Positions 8,397-16,685 of a stretch of 64,000 nucleotides of DNA are shown here, piece after piece. The notes below the pieces were generated by a model, which worked only from the letters and a program-made list of their open reading frames with translations, was not told the DNA's origin and searched no databases. The position numbers were made by a program, and so were the translations under genes. Each line of letters opens with the position of its first letter. The first letter of the stretch is position 1. This DNA comes from Hymenobacter polaris (lineage in GTDB: Bacteria > Bacteroidota > Bacteroidia > Cytophagales > Hymenobacteraceae): NCBI RefSeq assembly GCF_012927305.1, contig NZ_JABBGH010000006.1:1-64000 (forward strand). Reading direction: 5' to 3'.

Positions 8397-10067
8397 ATGT
8401 TACTAAACCTGACCATTCCCTCGTTGCAGGTACGAAACGTTCAGTACGTCACGCTTAACCCCCGGTTCAGCAGCGCGTACTGGGTGGCAATCAGCCAGTA
8501 TGTCCGCTTCGAGTATGGCGTGGGCAAACTCACCGACCCCGCGACGGTGCGGCGGGCGTTGGAGGGCATTTATGCGCTGCTGCTGGAAAACTTTGAGCGG
8601 GTAGCGGCGGCCGTTTCCAGCGTGCGGTTTCTGCTGTTTGTGCACCGCATCCACGAGTCGTCGGTGCTCATTTCGCAATTGTTTCAGGACGAAAACGAAG
8701 AGCTAAACGCCTACTTGACCCCGCAGGACCTGAAAGAACTCCCGGCCATCCGGCGGGTGCTGAAGCTGGTGATGGAAGCGGTACTGCCGCCGCAGTTCGC
8801 GGAAGAAATCGGGCCGGAGCTGGTGGGCAGCGCCCAGGCGACGCCTCAGAACGTGGCGCAGCTGGAAGAGCTGCTGTACCTGGGCGGCCACCTGCTGGAG
8901 ATGAAGGAGTACATCAACAGCTGCTCGCTGTTTGAGAAATCCGTGTCGCTGCACTCCCGGTGGAAAAGGCCGCTGGTTATCCTGCACAACAGCCCGTACA
9001 ACTACGTGCTCGAAACCGTGCAGCGCGACATCGCCACGTACCGCAACAACGAGTACGAGGGCATTAACGCCGAGCTGGACGAACAGCTGTTAGCCACCTT
9101 CGGCAGCAACCTCACGCGAGTCTTGCAAGGGCTGCCCGGCCTGGGCACCTTCATCGTGCCGCGCGAGCAGTGGCTGCGCGAGCAAGGCCTCACGCCCGGC
9201 CGCGAAGACGAGGCGCGGCCTTTCTACGCCGGGCTAACCCTGACGGCCCACAATAAAATGCCGCTGGCGGACTCGTTCCAGAAAATGCAGAACAACACCC
9301 GGCTCATTTACCGGCCCATCCTGGAGTTTCTGGATAAAAACGGGGAGCCGTACTGGGTGGTAGGCTCGGGCAAGATGCTGGAAAGCATGCGCGCGCTGCA
9401 AACCAACGCACTGCTGTGGGGGCATTTGCCCAACGAGTGGAAGGCTGCCCCCGACCTGCAGGCGTTTGCCAAGACGCTGGAGCTGCGCCGCGAAAGCCTG
9501 ATGGTAGACCAACTTTCGGAGCACCTGCGGGCGCACGAGGTGCCGCACGTGACCAACCTCAAGCGGTTGATTGACCGGAAAGGCCAGGCCTTCAATATCG
9601 CGACGGCCGGGCTGGGCGAGATTGACGTTATTTTCCTGAACGTCGCGCAGAAAGTGATTTACGTGGGCGAATGCAAAAACAATCGGCCTCGGTTCGATAT
9701 GTTTTACTGGAAGGGGGAGCACCGGCAGTTTTCGGAGGGCTACGAAGCCAAGCTGGCCCGCAAGCACGCCTGGGTGCAAAGCAATAAGCAGCGGGTGCAG
9801 GAGCACTTCACCCACGAGTTGAAAACCGACTTCGACTTCACGGACTGGACCGTGGAAGGGGTGTTTTTCCTGATGACCTCGTCCATCTACAAGTACGATG
9901 GCTCTTTTCTGGTGTTGACCCTGAAAGACGTGGACGCTTTCTTGGAGAACGGCTTTGTGTTCCGCTACCCGATTCTGGGCTTCCGGCGCAAAAATGGCAG
10001 CGAGTACGAAGTCCACTATCCCTACTTCAAAAACCTGCACCGCCTGGTCAGGGAAGGGGTTATATAG
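8397..10067 (+). CDS. PD-(D/E)XK nuclease-like protein, 556 aa
   Basis: The product has 556 residues from the ATG at 8397, 104 bases after the previous gene. The N-terminal 390 residues are largely helical and unassigned. The C-terminal region has LGEIDVIFLN with D410 and VIYVGECKNN with E425 and K427, the D-x(14)-E-x-K signature of a PD-(D/E)XK nuclease, followed by the helix-rich segment expected for the fold. The shared fold with the preceding gene suggests a two-nuclease or nuclease/sensor complex, but the two are not recognisably similar outside the motif. The order of genes and common strand suggest one transcript. The function is not known to me. Confidence 0.7.
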   Translation: MLLNLTIPSLQVRNVQYVTLNPRFSSAYWVAISQYVRFEYGVGKLTDPATVRRALEGIYALLLENFERVAAAVSSVRFLLFVHRIHESSVLISQLFQDENEELNAYLTPQDLKELPAIRRVLKLVMEAVLPPQFAEEIGPELVGSAQATPQNVAQLEELLYLGGHLLEMKEYINSCSLFEKSVSLHSRWKRPLVILHNSPYNYVLETVQRDIATYRNNEYEGINAELDEQLLATFGSNLTRVLQGLPGLGTFIVPREQWLREQGLTPGREDEARPFYAGLTLTAHNKMPLADSFQKMQNNTRLIYRPILEFLDKNGEPYWVVGSGKMLESMRALQTNALLWGHLPNEWKAAPDLQAFAKTLELRRESLMVDQLSEHLRAHEVPHVTNLKRLIDRKGQAFNIATAGLGEIDVIFLNVAQKVIYVGECKNNRPRFDMFYWKGEHRQFSEGYEAKLARKHAWVQSNKQRVQEHFTHELKTDFDFTDWTVEGVFFLMTSSIYKYDGSFLVLTLKDVDAFLENGFVFRYPILGFRRKNGSEYEVHYPYFKNLHRLVREGVI

Positions 10068-10312
10068 CTAGCGGCGGAAGGAATCCCCTGACCAGTATGC
10101 TAGCCGGGATGAAGGGTACGATAGGGTAACTCGTCGTTGCTGCCGAGGCTTGCCTAATAGGTGGTAATCCCCGCAGAATTGGCAGTTGGCGCAACTGGCC
10201 TTTGGTTTGTGGTGAAGCAGGTCATTCCGACCAAATAGGGAGGGCATCACTTGCGCCCCAACTCAAACAACGGGGGCTTACTCAGCTACATCACCTATCA
10301 ACTTCCTGCCAT

Positions 10313-11458
10313 ATGTTCGTACTCGATTCGCAAAAGTTACAACCATTTGACATACTGCTAGTACGGTTTGCCGATACTACGTCGGCTGACATCCGGGCCG
10401 CCTGCAATTCCGAGTTCAGCCACGCCGCCGTGTACATCGGCAACAACTCGTTCATTGAAGGGGTACCACCCGTGGTGACGCTGTTCTCAGCCCAGCGCTA
10501 TTTCTTCCCAACTCTCGATGACGTCCGAGTTATTCGGCTCAAGGCAGCCCATCGGGCTAGTTTCGACGCCGGGCAAGCCGAGCAGACGATACGGGGGTTG
10601 GCGTACTGCAACTACTCTAGTATGTTATTGACCCGTATTCAGTTGCGGTCTATAAGTGAGGATATCAAGGCCCGTTTTTTGCGGGAGAAGCGGTGGACGG
10701 GCGGCGTTGTATGCTCCACACTTGTCGCGCTGCCATACTACGCCGGGGGTATCGACATTTCACAGCAGCAGGAGCCGTTCTTCGTGCATTTTGGCGACAT
10801 TGAGCAGTCCGATTTCTTTGAGGAAGTCACCACAAGTGTCTTTACCACGACTACCGAGCTGGACGGGGCCTTCAACTACTTCACCACCGCCGAGACGGGC
10901 TCCATTCTGGAAAAGCAGTCCGCCGCCGCCAAGGAGTTGAATACGCTCGTCACTGACATTCTGGGCGAAATGCGGCGCGACCGCAAAAAGTACGACACCA
11001 TCCTTCGCATAGAAGACCAAGACCTGGTTTTTACCACCTGGGAGGACATCATTCCGCTCATCATGCGCTGGTTTCTCACCGAGCGGGGCCAGGAAATTGA
11101 TGAGCAAGTCTACCGTAAGCTCGTATCGAGCGGGTACACCACGCTCTGGTTTGAGGAAGTGCACTCCCACCGCCGACTGTTTTTTCCCGCTGGTTACTTT
11201 GCCCAAGCCTTGGAAGAAGGTCCCCAGTACCTGATGCCCAAGGAGCATTACGAAACCACGCGCACCGCACTCAACATCGCGCTGCAGCACAACCGGCGGC
11301 AGGAGAAAGCTACTTTTCATAACTTCTCACAGGCTCCGGCTAAAACACTACACGCCTTGTTGGACATGCATCGCTCGTTCAGCGACTTGCTGCAATCTTC
11401 GGTTACCCAGTATACGGGCATCATTGACATGCTTGAGGAGTTGCAATTAGCTGGTTAA
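10313..11458 (+). CDS. circularly permuted NlpC/P60-like (YiiX-type) hydrolase
   Basis: A 381-residue protein starting at the ATG at 10313 (MFVLDSQKLQPFDILL). The N-terminal 150 residues resemble the permuted papain-like fold of YiiX/YaeF proteins: QPFDILLVRF, then FSHAAVYIG with His37, IEG with Glu50, and late in the domain GGVVCSTLVA with Cys134. His before Cys is the hallmark of the circular permutation. Known relatives act on amide or acyl bonds (peptidase, amidase or acyltransferase). The C-terminal 230 residues are helical and unassigned. No signal peptide is seen, so it probably acts in the cytoplasm. It follows two nuclease-like genes after 245 bases and could be the effector of that module. 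This is inference. Confidence 0.7.
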   Translation: MFVLDSQKLQPFDILLVRFADTTSADIRAACNSEFSHAAVYIGNNSFIEGVPPVVTLFSAQRYFFPTLDDVRVIRLKAAHRASFDAGQAEQTIRGLAYCNYSSMLLTRIQLRSISEDIKARFLREKRWTGGVVCSTLVALPYYAGGIDISQQQEPFFVHFGDIEQSDFFEEVTTSVFTTTTELDGAFNYFTTAETGSILEKQSAAAKELNTLVTDILGEMRRDRKKYDTILRIEDQDLVFTTWEDIIPLIMRWFLTERGQEIDEQVYRKLVSSGYTTLWFEEVHSHRRLFFPAGYFAQALEEGPQYLMPKEHYETTRTALNIALQHNRRQEKATFHNFSQAPAKTLHALLDMHRSFSDLLQSSVTQYTGIIDMLEELQLAG

Positions 11459-11541
11459 TGCCTCCGCAGGCAAAGCCTAACACTGCGCACAGGCAAAAAT
11501 TTCTGATGATGCTTTTCTAAGATGGCCTGGCAAGCCGTTGC

Positions 11542-11988
11542 TTAGTCAGCTTGCGCGGCCAAACCGGCAAAAGACTGCTGCACAAACTGGTGGGCATAGG
11601 CCTTCACTTGGTCGCGCACGGCCCGGAACTGCTGCATAATTTCCTCCTCACTGCCCGTGGCCTTGGCAGGGTCGGGAAAGTTGTGGTGCAGCTTCTTGGC
11701 GGAGGAGGGAAACACCGGGCACACCTCGTTGGCGTGGTCGCACACGGTAATCACGTAGTCGAACGGCACGGCGGCGTATTCGTCCACATGGTTGCTGGTG
11801 TGGTGGCTAATGTCCATCCCGTCCTCGGTCATCACGCGCACGGCGCGGGGGTTGAGGCCATGCACTTCCACGCCGGCGCTGTACACGGCGGCTTGGTCGC
11901 CCAGGGCTTGTTCGAGGTAGCCGTGCAGCAGTTGGCTACGGCAGGAATTGCCGGTGCACAGCACCAGCACGTTTTTTTTGTCAGACAT
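11542..11988 (-). CDS. arsC: arsenate reductase, low-molecular-weight phosphatase type
   Basis: The 148-residue product reduces arsenate to arsenite in the cytoplasm, using thioredoxin as the usual donor in this family. The N-terminal P-loop CTGNSCR gives the C-x5-R motif (Cys11, Arg17), and Cys83 and Cys90 in VCDHANEVC supply the relay cysteines. Length and the SAGVEVHGLNPRAV segment fit ArsC of the arsenate reductase/PTPase type. It is the last gene of the leftward ars operon, 23 bases after the arsenite exporter, so the arsenite produced can be pumped out directly. Confidence 0.95.
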   Translation of the reverse strand: MSDKKNVLVLCTGNSCRSQLLHGYLEQALGDQAAVYSAGVEVHGLNPRAVRVMTEDGMDISHHTSNHVDEYAAVPFDYVITVCDHANEVCPVFPSSAKKLHHNFPDPAKATGSEEEIMQQFRAVRDQVKAYAHQFVQQSFAGLAAQAD

Positions 11989-12011
11989 GAGAGAGGAATA
12001 GCAAAGAAGGG

Positions 12012-13118
12012 TTACGCGGCCGAAGCCACCGTTTTGCCGCCGTACCAGCGGCGGCGGAACCAGAAGGCCAGATTGACCAGCGCAATCAGTGCGGGCACCT
12101 CAATCAGCGGGCCGATGACGCCGGCGAAGGCCTGGCCCGAGTTCAGACCGAACACCCCGATGGCCACGGCAATGGCCAACTCGAAGTTGTTGCCGGTGGC
12201 TGTGAAAGCAATGGAGGCATTCTCGGCATAATCGGCCCCCAGGTACTTGCCGGCGGCAAAGCTGAGCACGAACATGATGCCGAAATACAGGGCCAGCGGC
12301 AGGGCAATGCGCAGCACGTCGAGCGGCACCTGCACGATAGTCTCGCCCTTGAGGCTGAACATGACCACGATGGTGAGCAGCAGCGCCACCAGCGTAATGG
12401 GGCTGATGGCCGGGAGGTAAACCTTTTCGTACCACTCGTCGCCTTTCAGGCGGCGCAGGATGGTACGCGAGAGAAAGCCCGCTGCGAAGGGGATGCCCAG
12501 GTACACCAGCACGCTCTGCGCAATGTCCCAGATGCCGATGTTCACCGCGTAGCCTTTCAGGCCGAAGTAGGGCGGCAGCACGGTGATGAATAGCCAGGCC
12601 AGCACCGAGTAGAATAGCACCTGGAAAATGGAGTTGAGCGCTACCAGCCCGGCGGCGTACTCCCGTGAGCCATCGGCCAGGTCGTTCCACACCAGCACCA
12701 TGGCAATGCAGCGGGCAATCCCAATCAGAATCAGGCCCATCATGTATTCCGGCTTATCAGGCAGCAGCCAGATGGCCAGGAAAAACATCAGCAAAGGGCC
12801 CAGAATCCAGTTCAGGAAAAGCGACAGGCCAATGATGCGCGTGTTCTGGAAGACCGTGGGCAGCTGCTCGTACTTGACCTTGGCCAGCGGCGGGTACATC
12901 ATTAGAATCAGGCCGATGGCCAGCGGCACGTTCACCGTGCCCACCGAGAAGTAGTTGATGGCCCCGTTGATGCCGGGCACGAAATAGCCCAGGCCCACGC
13001 CCAGGGCCATGGCCAGGAATATCCAGAGCGTGAGGCCCCGGTCGAGGCCGGAGAGTTTCTTTTCGGCCAGCACGGCGGGGGCTGGCGCGGCGGGCTGGGG
13101 TTGATTGAGTGTGTTCAT
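12012..13118 (-). CDS. acr3: ACR3-family arsenite efflux transporter
   Basis: The 368-residue protein has about ten hydrophobic segments. Typical ACR3 sequences are LFLNWILGPLLMFFLA, GIARCIAMVLVWNDLA (with the conserved Cys) and the late AFTATGNNFELAIAVAIGVFG. It exports arsenite across the inner membrane. A roughly 35-residue Ala/Pro-rich N-terminal extension precedes the first segment. It lies between the ArsN-like acetyltransferase and arsC, with 15- and 23-base gaps, in one operon. The family assignment is firm. Confidence 0.95.
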   Translation of the reverse strand: MNTLNQPQPAAPAPAVLAEKKLSGLDRGLTLWIFLAMALGVGLGYFVPGINGAINYFSVGTVNVPLAIGLILMMYPPLAKVKYEQLPTVFQNTRIIGLSLFLNWILGPLLMFFLAIWLLPDKPEYMMGLILIGIARCIAMVLVWNDLADGSREYAAGLVALNSIFQVLFYSVLAWLFITVLPPYFGLKGYAVNIGIWDIAQSVLVYLGIPFAAGFLSRTILRRLKGDEWYEKVYLPAISPITLVALLLTIVVMFSLKGETIVQVPLDVLRIALPLALYFGIMFVLSFAAGKYLGADYAENASIAFTATGNNFELAIAVAIGVFGLNSGQAFAGVIGPLIEVPALIALVNLAFWFRRRWYGGKTVASAA

Positions 13119-13133
13119 GATAAGGAAGTTGAA

Positions 13134-13628
13134 TTAAGCGACGCCGACGCAGGCGCTGCGCCGCTCCATCTGCACCGTGTTGCGCCACACGCCGTGGTGC
13201 TGGCCAATGCGCTCGCGGTGGCCGATGACCCGGAACCCTGCTCGCGTGTGCAGGCCGATGCTAGCCACATTTTCCTCGAAGGTGCCGGCCTGCAGCGTCC
13301 AGATGCCGTGGGCCTCCGAGTCCGTAATAAGGGCGTGCAGCACCTGCCGGCCCACGCCTTGCCCGCGGGCTTCGGCGGCGATGTAAATACTGATTTCGGC
13401 CACCCCGCCATAGACGCAGCGGCTCGACACGGGCGAGAGGGCGGCCCAGCCCAGCACCGTGCCGGCATCATCGACGGCAACCAGGCGGCTGTGGGCCAGG
13501 TGCGCCCGGTCCCAGGCCTCCCATTCGGGGACCTGATTTTCAAACGTCGCGTTGCCGGTGGCAATGCCCTGCTCGTAGATGGCGCGCACGGCGGGCCAGT
13601 GCGCGGTGGTCATGGGTTGCAGCTTCAT
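13134..13628 (-). CDS. arsN1: ArsN1-type GNAT N-acetyltransferase
   Basis: The product has 164 residues. It shows the GNAT acetyl-CoA loop RGQGVGRQ (around residue 90) and the GIATGNATFE segment near residue 22 that marks the phosphinothricin/arsinothricin acetyltransferase group. Known ArsN1 enzymes N-acetylate arsinothricin, an arsenic-containing antibiotic, and give resistance. Its place directly upstream of acr3 supports the ArsN1 rather than a general bar/pat role. The substrate is inference from family and context. Confidence 0.8.
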   Translation of the reverse strand: MKLQPMTTAHWPAVRAIYEQGIATGNATFENQVPEWEAWDRAHLAHSRLVAVDDAGTVLGWAALSPVSSRCVYGGVAEISIYIAAEARGQGVGRQVLHALITDSEAHGIWTLQAGTFEENVASIGLHTRAGFRVIGHRERIGQHHGVWRNTVQMERRSACVGVA

Positions 13629-13659
13629 GAGCGGATAGCAAAAAGTGAGAAGAGCGGGA

Positions 13660-14103
13660 TTATTTGCGGTTGAGCAGGTACGCCCCGGCGACGAGCAGCA
13701 GCGCCCCGGCCAGCCGGCTCAGGGTGAGGGGGCTGCGCACGAGGCCCAGTAGCCCCATCTGGTCAAAGAGCAAGGCCGTGAGGAGCTGGCCGGTCACGAC
13801 CAGAGCGAACAGGGAGGCCGCGCCGACCCGTTGCAGGGAAAAGGTGATGGCCGCGATGTAGACCATGCCCAGGGCCCCGCCCGTCCACTGGTACCACCGG
13901 ATTCCGTTCACCTCGGCCAGTGCCGGCAGTGACGTCTGGGTACTGACCAGCACTAGGGCCGCGGCCAGGGTGCCGACCAGATAGGAAGCGAGCACGGCCC
14001 ACATGACGCTGTGCAGGCCCCCGCGCAGTTGGCTATTCACGGCCGATTGCGTGGTCAGGGCCGCCCCGGCCAGCACCAGCACGAGGAAGGGGAGGAATTT
14101 CAT
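13660..14103 (-). CDS. DMT/DUF606-type small membrane transporter
   Basis: The 147-residue protein has five hydrophobic segments and a DUF606 (YdcZ)-like architecture: a short inner-membrane protein with FLVLVLAGAALTTQSAVN at the N-terminus and a conserved GALGMVYIAAITFSLQRVG in the middle. DUF606 proteins belong to the drug/metabolite transporter group and usually pair or dimerise. It lies inside the ars operon between a phosphoesterase and ArsN1 and might export an acetylated organoarsenical, which is inference. Confidence 0.75.
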   Translation of the reverse strand: MKFLPFLVLVLAGAALTTQSAVNSQLRGGLHSVMWAVLASYLVGTLAAALVLVSTQTSLPALAEVNGIRWYQWTGGALGMVYIAAITFSLQRVGAASLFALVVTGQLLTALLFDQMGLLGLVRSPLTLSRLAGALLLVAGAYLLNRK

Positions 14104-14133
14104 GGCCAGAACGACAGGTCAGGGGCGCAGCAT

Positions 14134-14907
14134 TCAGTAGGCTTTGCGCAGCATGTCGGCGTACTCGTTGGGCAGCGGCGAGGCCTCCACGGCCCGGGCC
14201 GCTTTCTCCACGTCGTATTCAACGCGAATCAGCTCCGAGCGCACGCTGCCGGGGGCGGTGAGCCGGGTGTTCTCGTCGAGGTGCAGCAGCTGGTAGGCGG
14301 CGCGCGGGTCGCCGTCCTTGGGCTTGCCCACCGAGCCGATATTGAGCGCGTGGCGGTAGCGGGTTTCGCCTTCCACCTCGTAGGCGAAGGTGCGGTGGTA
14401 GGGCTTGTGGGTGTGGCCGAAGAGCAGAATATCCGCATTAGCTTCGGCCAGCACCCGCAGAAAGCTGGCTTCGGGCCGGTCCTCAAACAGGTATTCGTTG
14501 ATTTTGCGCGGTGAGCCGTGCACCATCAGCAGGCTGAGCGTGCAGGGCTCCTCCTGAAAATCCAGTCGCATGTGCTTGGGCAGCAGGCGCAGATAGCGCC
14601 GCTCTTCGTCGCCCACCACGTGGTTGGTGTAGGCGATGCTCTGGGCGCCCAGGTCCTTTTCGGTGTCGGTTTTATAGGCGCAGCCGCAGTTGCTGCTGGC
14701 CAGCCCGATGCCCTGGTCGTAGTTGCCGGCCAGCGTGGGGATGCCGCGGCGGCGCACCTCGTTTACCACTTCGTTGGGCCAGGGCGCGTAGCCCACCAAA
14801 TCGCCCAGGCAGAAAATCATGTCGGGCCGGCGCTGCTCCATATCGGCCAGCACCGCTTCCAGGGCCGGCAGGTTGCCGTGCACGTCGGAGAAAAAGGCAA
14901 TCGTCAT
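14134..14907 (-). CDS. calcineurin-like metallophosphoesterase
   Basis: The 257-residue product has the canonical phosphoesterase motifs in order: FSDVHGN (residues 6-12), CLGDLVGY (about 33-40), GNYD (about 60-63), MVHGSP and LLFGHTHKP. These bind two metal ions. The closest general type is the YfcE-like predicted phosphodiesterase. It is the fourth of the leftward ars genes. Phosphoesterases recur in arsenic operons, but their substrate is not established, so I assign none. Confidence 0.85.
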   Translation of the reverse strand: MTIAFFSDVHGNLPALEAVLADMEQRRPDMIFCLGDLVGYAPWPNEVVNEVRRRGIPTLAGNYDQGIGLASSNCGCAYKTDTEKDLGAQSIAYTNHVVGDEERRYLRLLPKHMRLDFQEEPCTLSLLMVHGSPRKINEYLFEDRPEASFLRVLAEANADILLFGHTHKPYHRTFAYEVEGETRYRHALNIGSVGKPKDGDPRAAYQLLHLDENTRLTAPGSVRSELIRVEYDVEKAARAVEASPLPNEYADMLRKAY

Positions 14908-14979
14908 CGAAATCGGGAGGAAGGAATGGAGAGAAAAATCAAGCGGCGCGACCCAGAAGGGCCGCGCCGCTTAGCCTTG

Positions 14980-15444
14980 TTAGCAGCACCCGCCGCCCGG
15001 CGTGCAGCCGCCGGCCGTTTGCAGCTGCGGCAGCGCAAACTGCTGGGCGGCCGGAATGCCGCAGGCATCCTGGGCCAGGCAGGCCGTCTGCTTCTGCGTC
15101 AGCACGAAGTCGTTGCCCTCGCGCGTCAGCCCGAATTTGCCGATGGTAGCCTGCTGGTATTCCACTTCAATGTCTAGGTCGTCGGTGCCCAGAATGCGCT
15201 GCGACAAGTCCAGGATGTGCAGGAATTTCTGGGGTGCCAGGCGGTGGTCGTAGTCGCCGGCCTCCCAGAGCTGGAAGTTGGCGACCTGCTCCTGGCGCTC
15301 CACGCCGCCGCAGTCGATGAAATGCTTGCTCACCAGGCCCACTTCCGTCACGTGGAAGTGCGCGGGCAGGTACTCGCCCGTGGGCAAACGGAAATTGACG
15401 GCTTCCACTTCGGCCAAAGCCTGCTTGATTTCAGAGATTTTCAT
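14980..15444 (-). CDS. DUF6428 family protein with Cys-rich tail
   Basis: The protein has 154 residues from the ATG at 15444 (MKISEIKQALAEVEAV); an upstream start at 15537 is not supported. It fits DUF6428, a family seen beside arsR in Bacteroidetes: FRLPTGEYLPAHFHVTEVG, then DYDHRLAPQKFLHILDL. The C-terminus is GGCTPGGGCC, with three Cys in the last eleven residues, and further Cys pairs occur at ACLAQDACG. Thiol clusters like these could bind arsenite or another soft metal, by inference. It is the second gene after arsR. Confidence 0.75.
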   Translation of the reverse strand: MKISEIKQALAEVEAVNFRLPTGEYLPAHFHVTEVGLVSKHFIDCGGVERQEQVANFQLWEAGDYDHRLAPQKFLHILDLSQRILGTDDLDIEVEYQQATIGKFGLTREGNDFVLTQKQTACLAQDACGIPAAQQFALPQLQTAGGCTPGGGCC

Positions 15445-15484
15445 GGCGTTACGTATTGATTTGAAAGTGAAAAAGAAAGTGGGC

Positions 15485-15835
15485 TTAGCAGGCGCAAGCA
15501 TCGTCGGGGCCGCAGGCCGCGCCGCTGGTGGCCTCAATGAAAAAGGCGGTGAACTGCTGGTGCACCCGCTGCAGTAGCTCGGTATTGAGGCAGTAGCAGA
15601 CCGTGAGGCCGTCGATTTCGCCGCGAATCAGGTCCAGCGCCTTCAACTCCTGCAGGTGCTGCGAGACGGTGGTGCGCGAGAGCGGCAGCTCGGCGGCGAT
15701 GTCGCCGGAAATGCAGGTTTGCTTGCTGGCCAGAAACTGGATGATGGCCACCCGGGCCGGGTGGGCCAGGGCTTTGGCCACGCGGGATAATTGCTGTTGC
15801 TCTTCGGTGAAGGCGGCGGTTTTAGCGTAGGTCAT
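15485..15835 (-). CDS. arsR: ArsR-family metalloregulatory repressor
   Basis: The 116-residue protein has a winged-helix core: ALAHPARVAIIQFLASKQ, SGDIAAELPLSRTTVSQHL (recognition helix) and the GLTVCYCLN wing. Sensor cysteines may be TC in KQTCISGDI, CYC in the wing, and the terminal CGPDDACAC. ArsR proteins repress their own operon and release DNA on binding arsenite. The probable operators are the tandem sites at 16124-16164, with a small gene lying between them and arsR. The start overlaps that small gene by 14 bases. Confidence 0.9.
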   Translation of the reverse strand: MTYAKTAAFTEEQQQLSRVAKALAHPARVAIIQFLASKQTCISGDIAAELPLSRTTVSQHLQELKALDLIRGEIDGLTVCYCLNTELLQRVHQQFTAFFIEATSGAACGPDDACAC

Positions 15836-16097
15836 GGTCGGAAGCTGGAGGAGTGGGTAAGGTGGCGGCCGGTGCCGCCGTGGCCGCTAGCAGGTGGGTG
15901 AGCAGCGTTTCGGCCCGCTGATAGGCGCGCTGCTCGGCGGCTTGCAGTCGCTCTTCGCCGCCGCCGCCCGGCAGGCCATTGTAGCCGCCCTGCGTCTGAA
16001 GCCGCAGGCTTTCCAGCACGAGGCATTCGGTGCGCAGCACCCGTTCGAGCACGACGCGCAGCAGGGGGTGAACGGGAGTATCGACGGTGGATGACAT
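15822..16097 (-). CDS. small leader gene of the ars operon, 91 aa
   Basis: A 91-residue protein from the ATG at 16097 (MSSTVDTPVHPLLR); the ATG at 16142 would lie in the operator and is unlikely. The sequence is helical (LLRVVLERVLRTECLVLESL; EERLQAAEQRAYQRAETLLTHLL) with a Gly-rich hinge (GLPGGGGEE) and a Pro/Ala tail. No family is recognised. It is the first gene after the operators and overlaps arsR by 14 bases, so it would be induced by arsenic. Confidence 0.55.
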   Translation of the reverse strand: MSSTVDTPVHPLLRVVLERVLRTECLVLESLRLQTQGGYNGLPGGGGEERLQAAEQRAYQRAETLLTHLLAATAAPAATLPTPPASDHDLR

Positions 16098-16123
16098 GGG
16101 CGCCGGTAAGCAACTTGGAAGTA

Positions 16124-16164
16124 TGTCGCAAATATACGACATTAAATGACGTAAGTTTACGACA
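16124..16164. promoter_or_regulatory. tandem ArsR-type operators
   Basis: Two inverted repeats of the form TGWCG-N8-CGACA lie at 16124-16141 and 16147-16164, 23 bases apart start to start (about two helical turns). The first has perfect TGTCG/CGACA arms. The second has TGACG/CGACA arms around TAAGTTTA. They lie directly upstream of the leftward ars operon, and ArsR-type repressors bind such short dyads. Binding is inferred. Confidence 0.7.
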
Positions 16165-16685
16165 TATTTTCTTGGAAAGCCGAAACAAGCGGTTTTAGGG
16201 GCTTTTTGGTAGGGCGAGCCCGCTGGGCCAGGCTATGCAGGAGTCCGCTGCGCTACCGTGCTGCGCACCGCTCCCGCTGGTCGCGCCCTTCCTATCCTTC
16301 TCGCAAAAAATCCCCCCGCGCCGGCCCGGCCCAGGCAGCGCCGCTTACTCGGGGGCGCGGCCGGCTATCCGCCACTCCCGCTGGTCGCCACGGAATGCCG
16401 GCCGCGCCCCCGGTGCGCTCTGCAGCCCCGGCCGGGCCTTCCCCCTTCTTATTGGCTGCTGGCCGAACCGGCAAGGGCCGGTACCGCCAGCGGAGCGCTG
16501 GAGCCGGCGTACCGCCGGCAGCTTTTATTATAAGGAACAAGGGGGAAGAAGGAGTTGGCACAGTCAAAACGGTAAGTCGATTCCGGTTAAATATTGTTGT
16601 CTTTTTAGCAACAAAAACGTCTGAAATTGCGTTTAATAGGATAAGCAATTGGTTGTTCACTATCACCTTAGCCCTTTTAAGCATC
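16165..16685. other. GC-rich structured non-coding region
   Basis: About 520 bases between the ars operators and the methyltransferase gene. From 16200 to 16510 the GC content is clearly above the surroundings. A perfect 15-base inverted repeat (arms 16351-16365 and 16397-16411) encloses a 31-base loop. The motif CTCCCGCTGGTCGC occurs twice, near 16270 and 16374, the second copy inside that loop. A short hairpin CCAGCG-GAG-CGCTGG lies at 16487-16501. An open frame runs through this region from 16206, but its translation looks random. Function unknown: a relic or a structured leader. Confidence 0.45.
16627..16648 (+). promoter_or_regulatory. copy of the TTGCGTTTAA leader motif
   Basis: The sequence TTGCGTTTAA followed, after a 3-base AT-rich gap, by GATAAGCAA matches the core of the leaders at 62307-62328 and 63468-63489. 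It lies 38 bases before the methyltransferase start, about the same distance as in the other two cases. It is probably part of a shared promoter or regulator site. Confidence 0.5.

Noticed and set aside
16206..16685. 160-codon N-terminal extension of the DUF4942 gene
   Set aside because: The translation is Arg/Pro/Ala-rich and unlike the family, which starts at MLNPEFF. The DNA is a structured GC-rich block, and the promoter-like motif lies at 16627.
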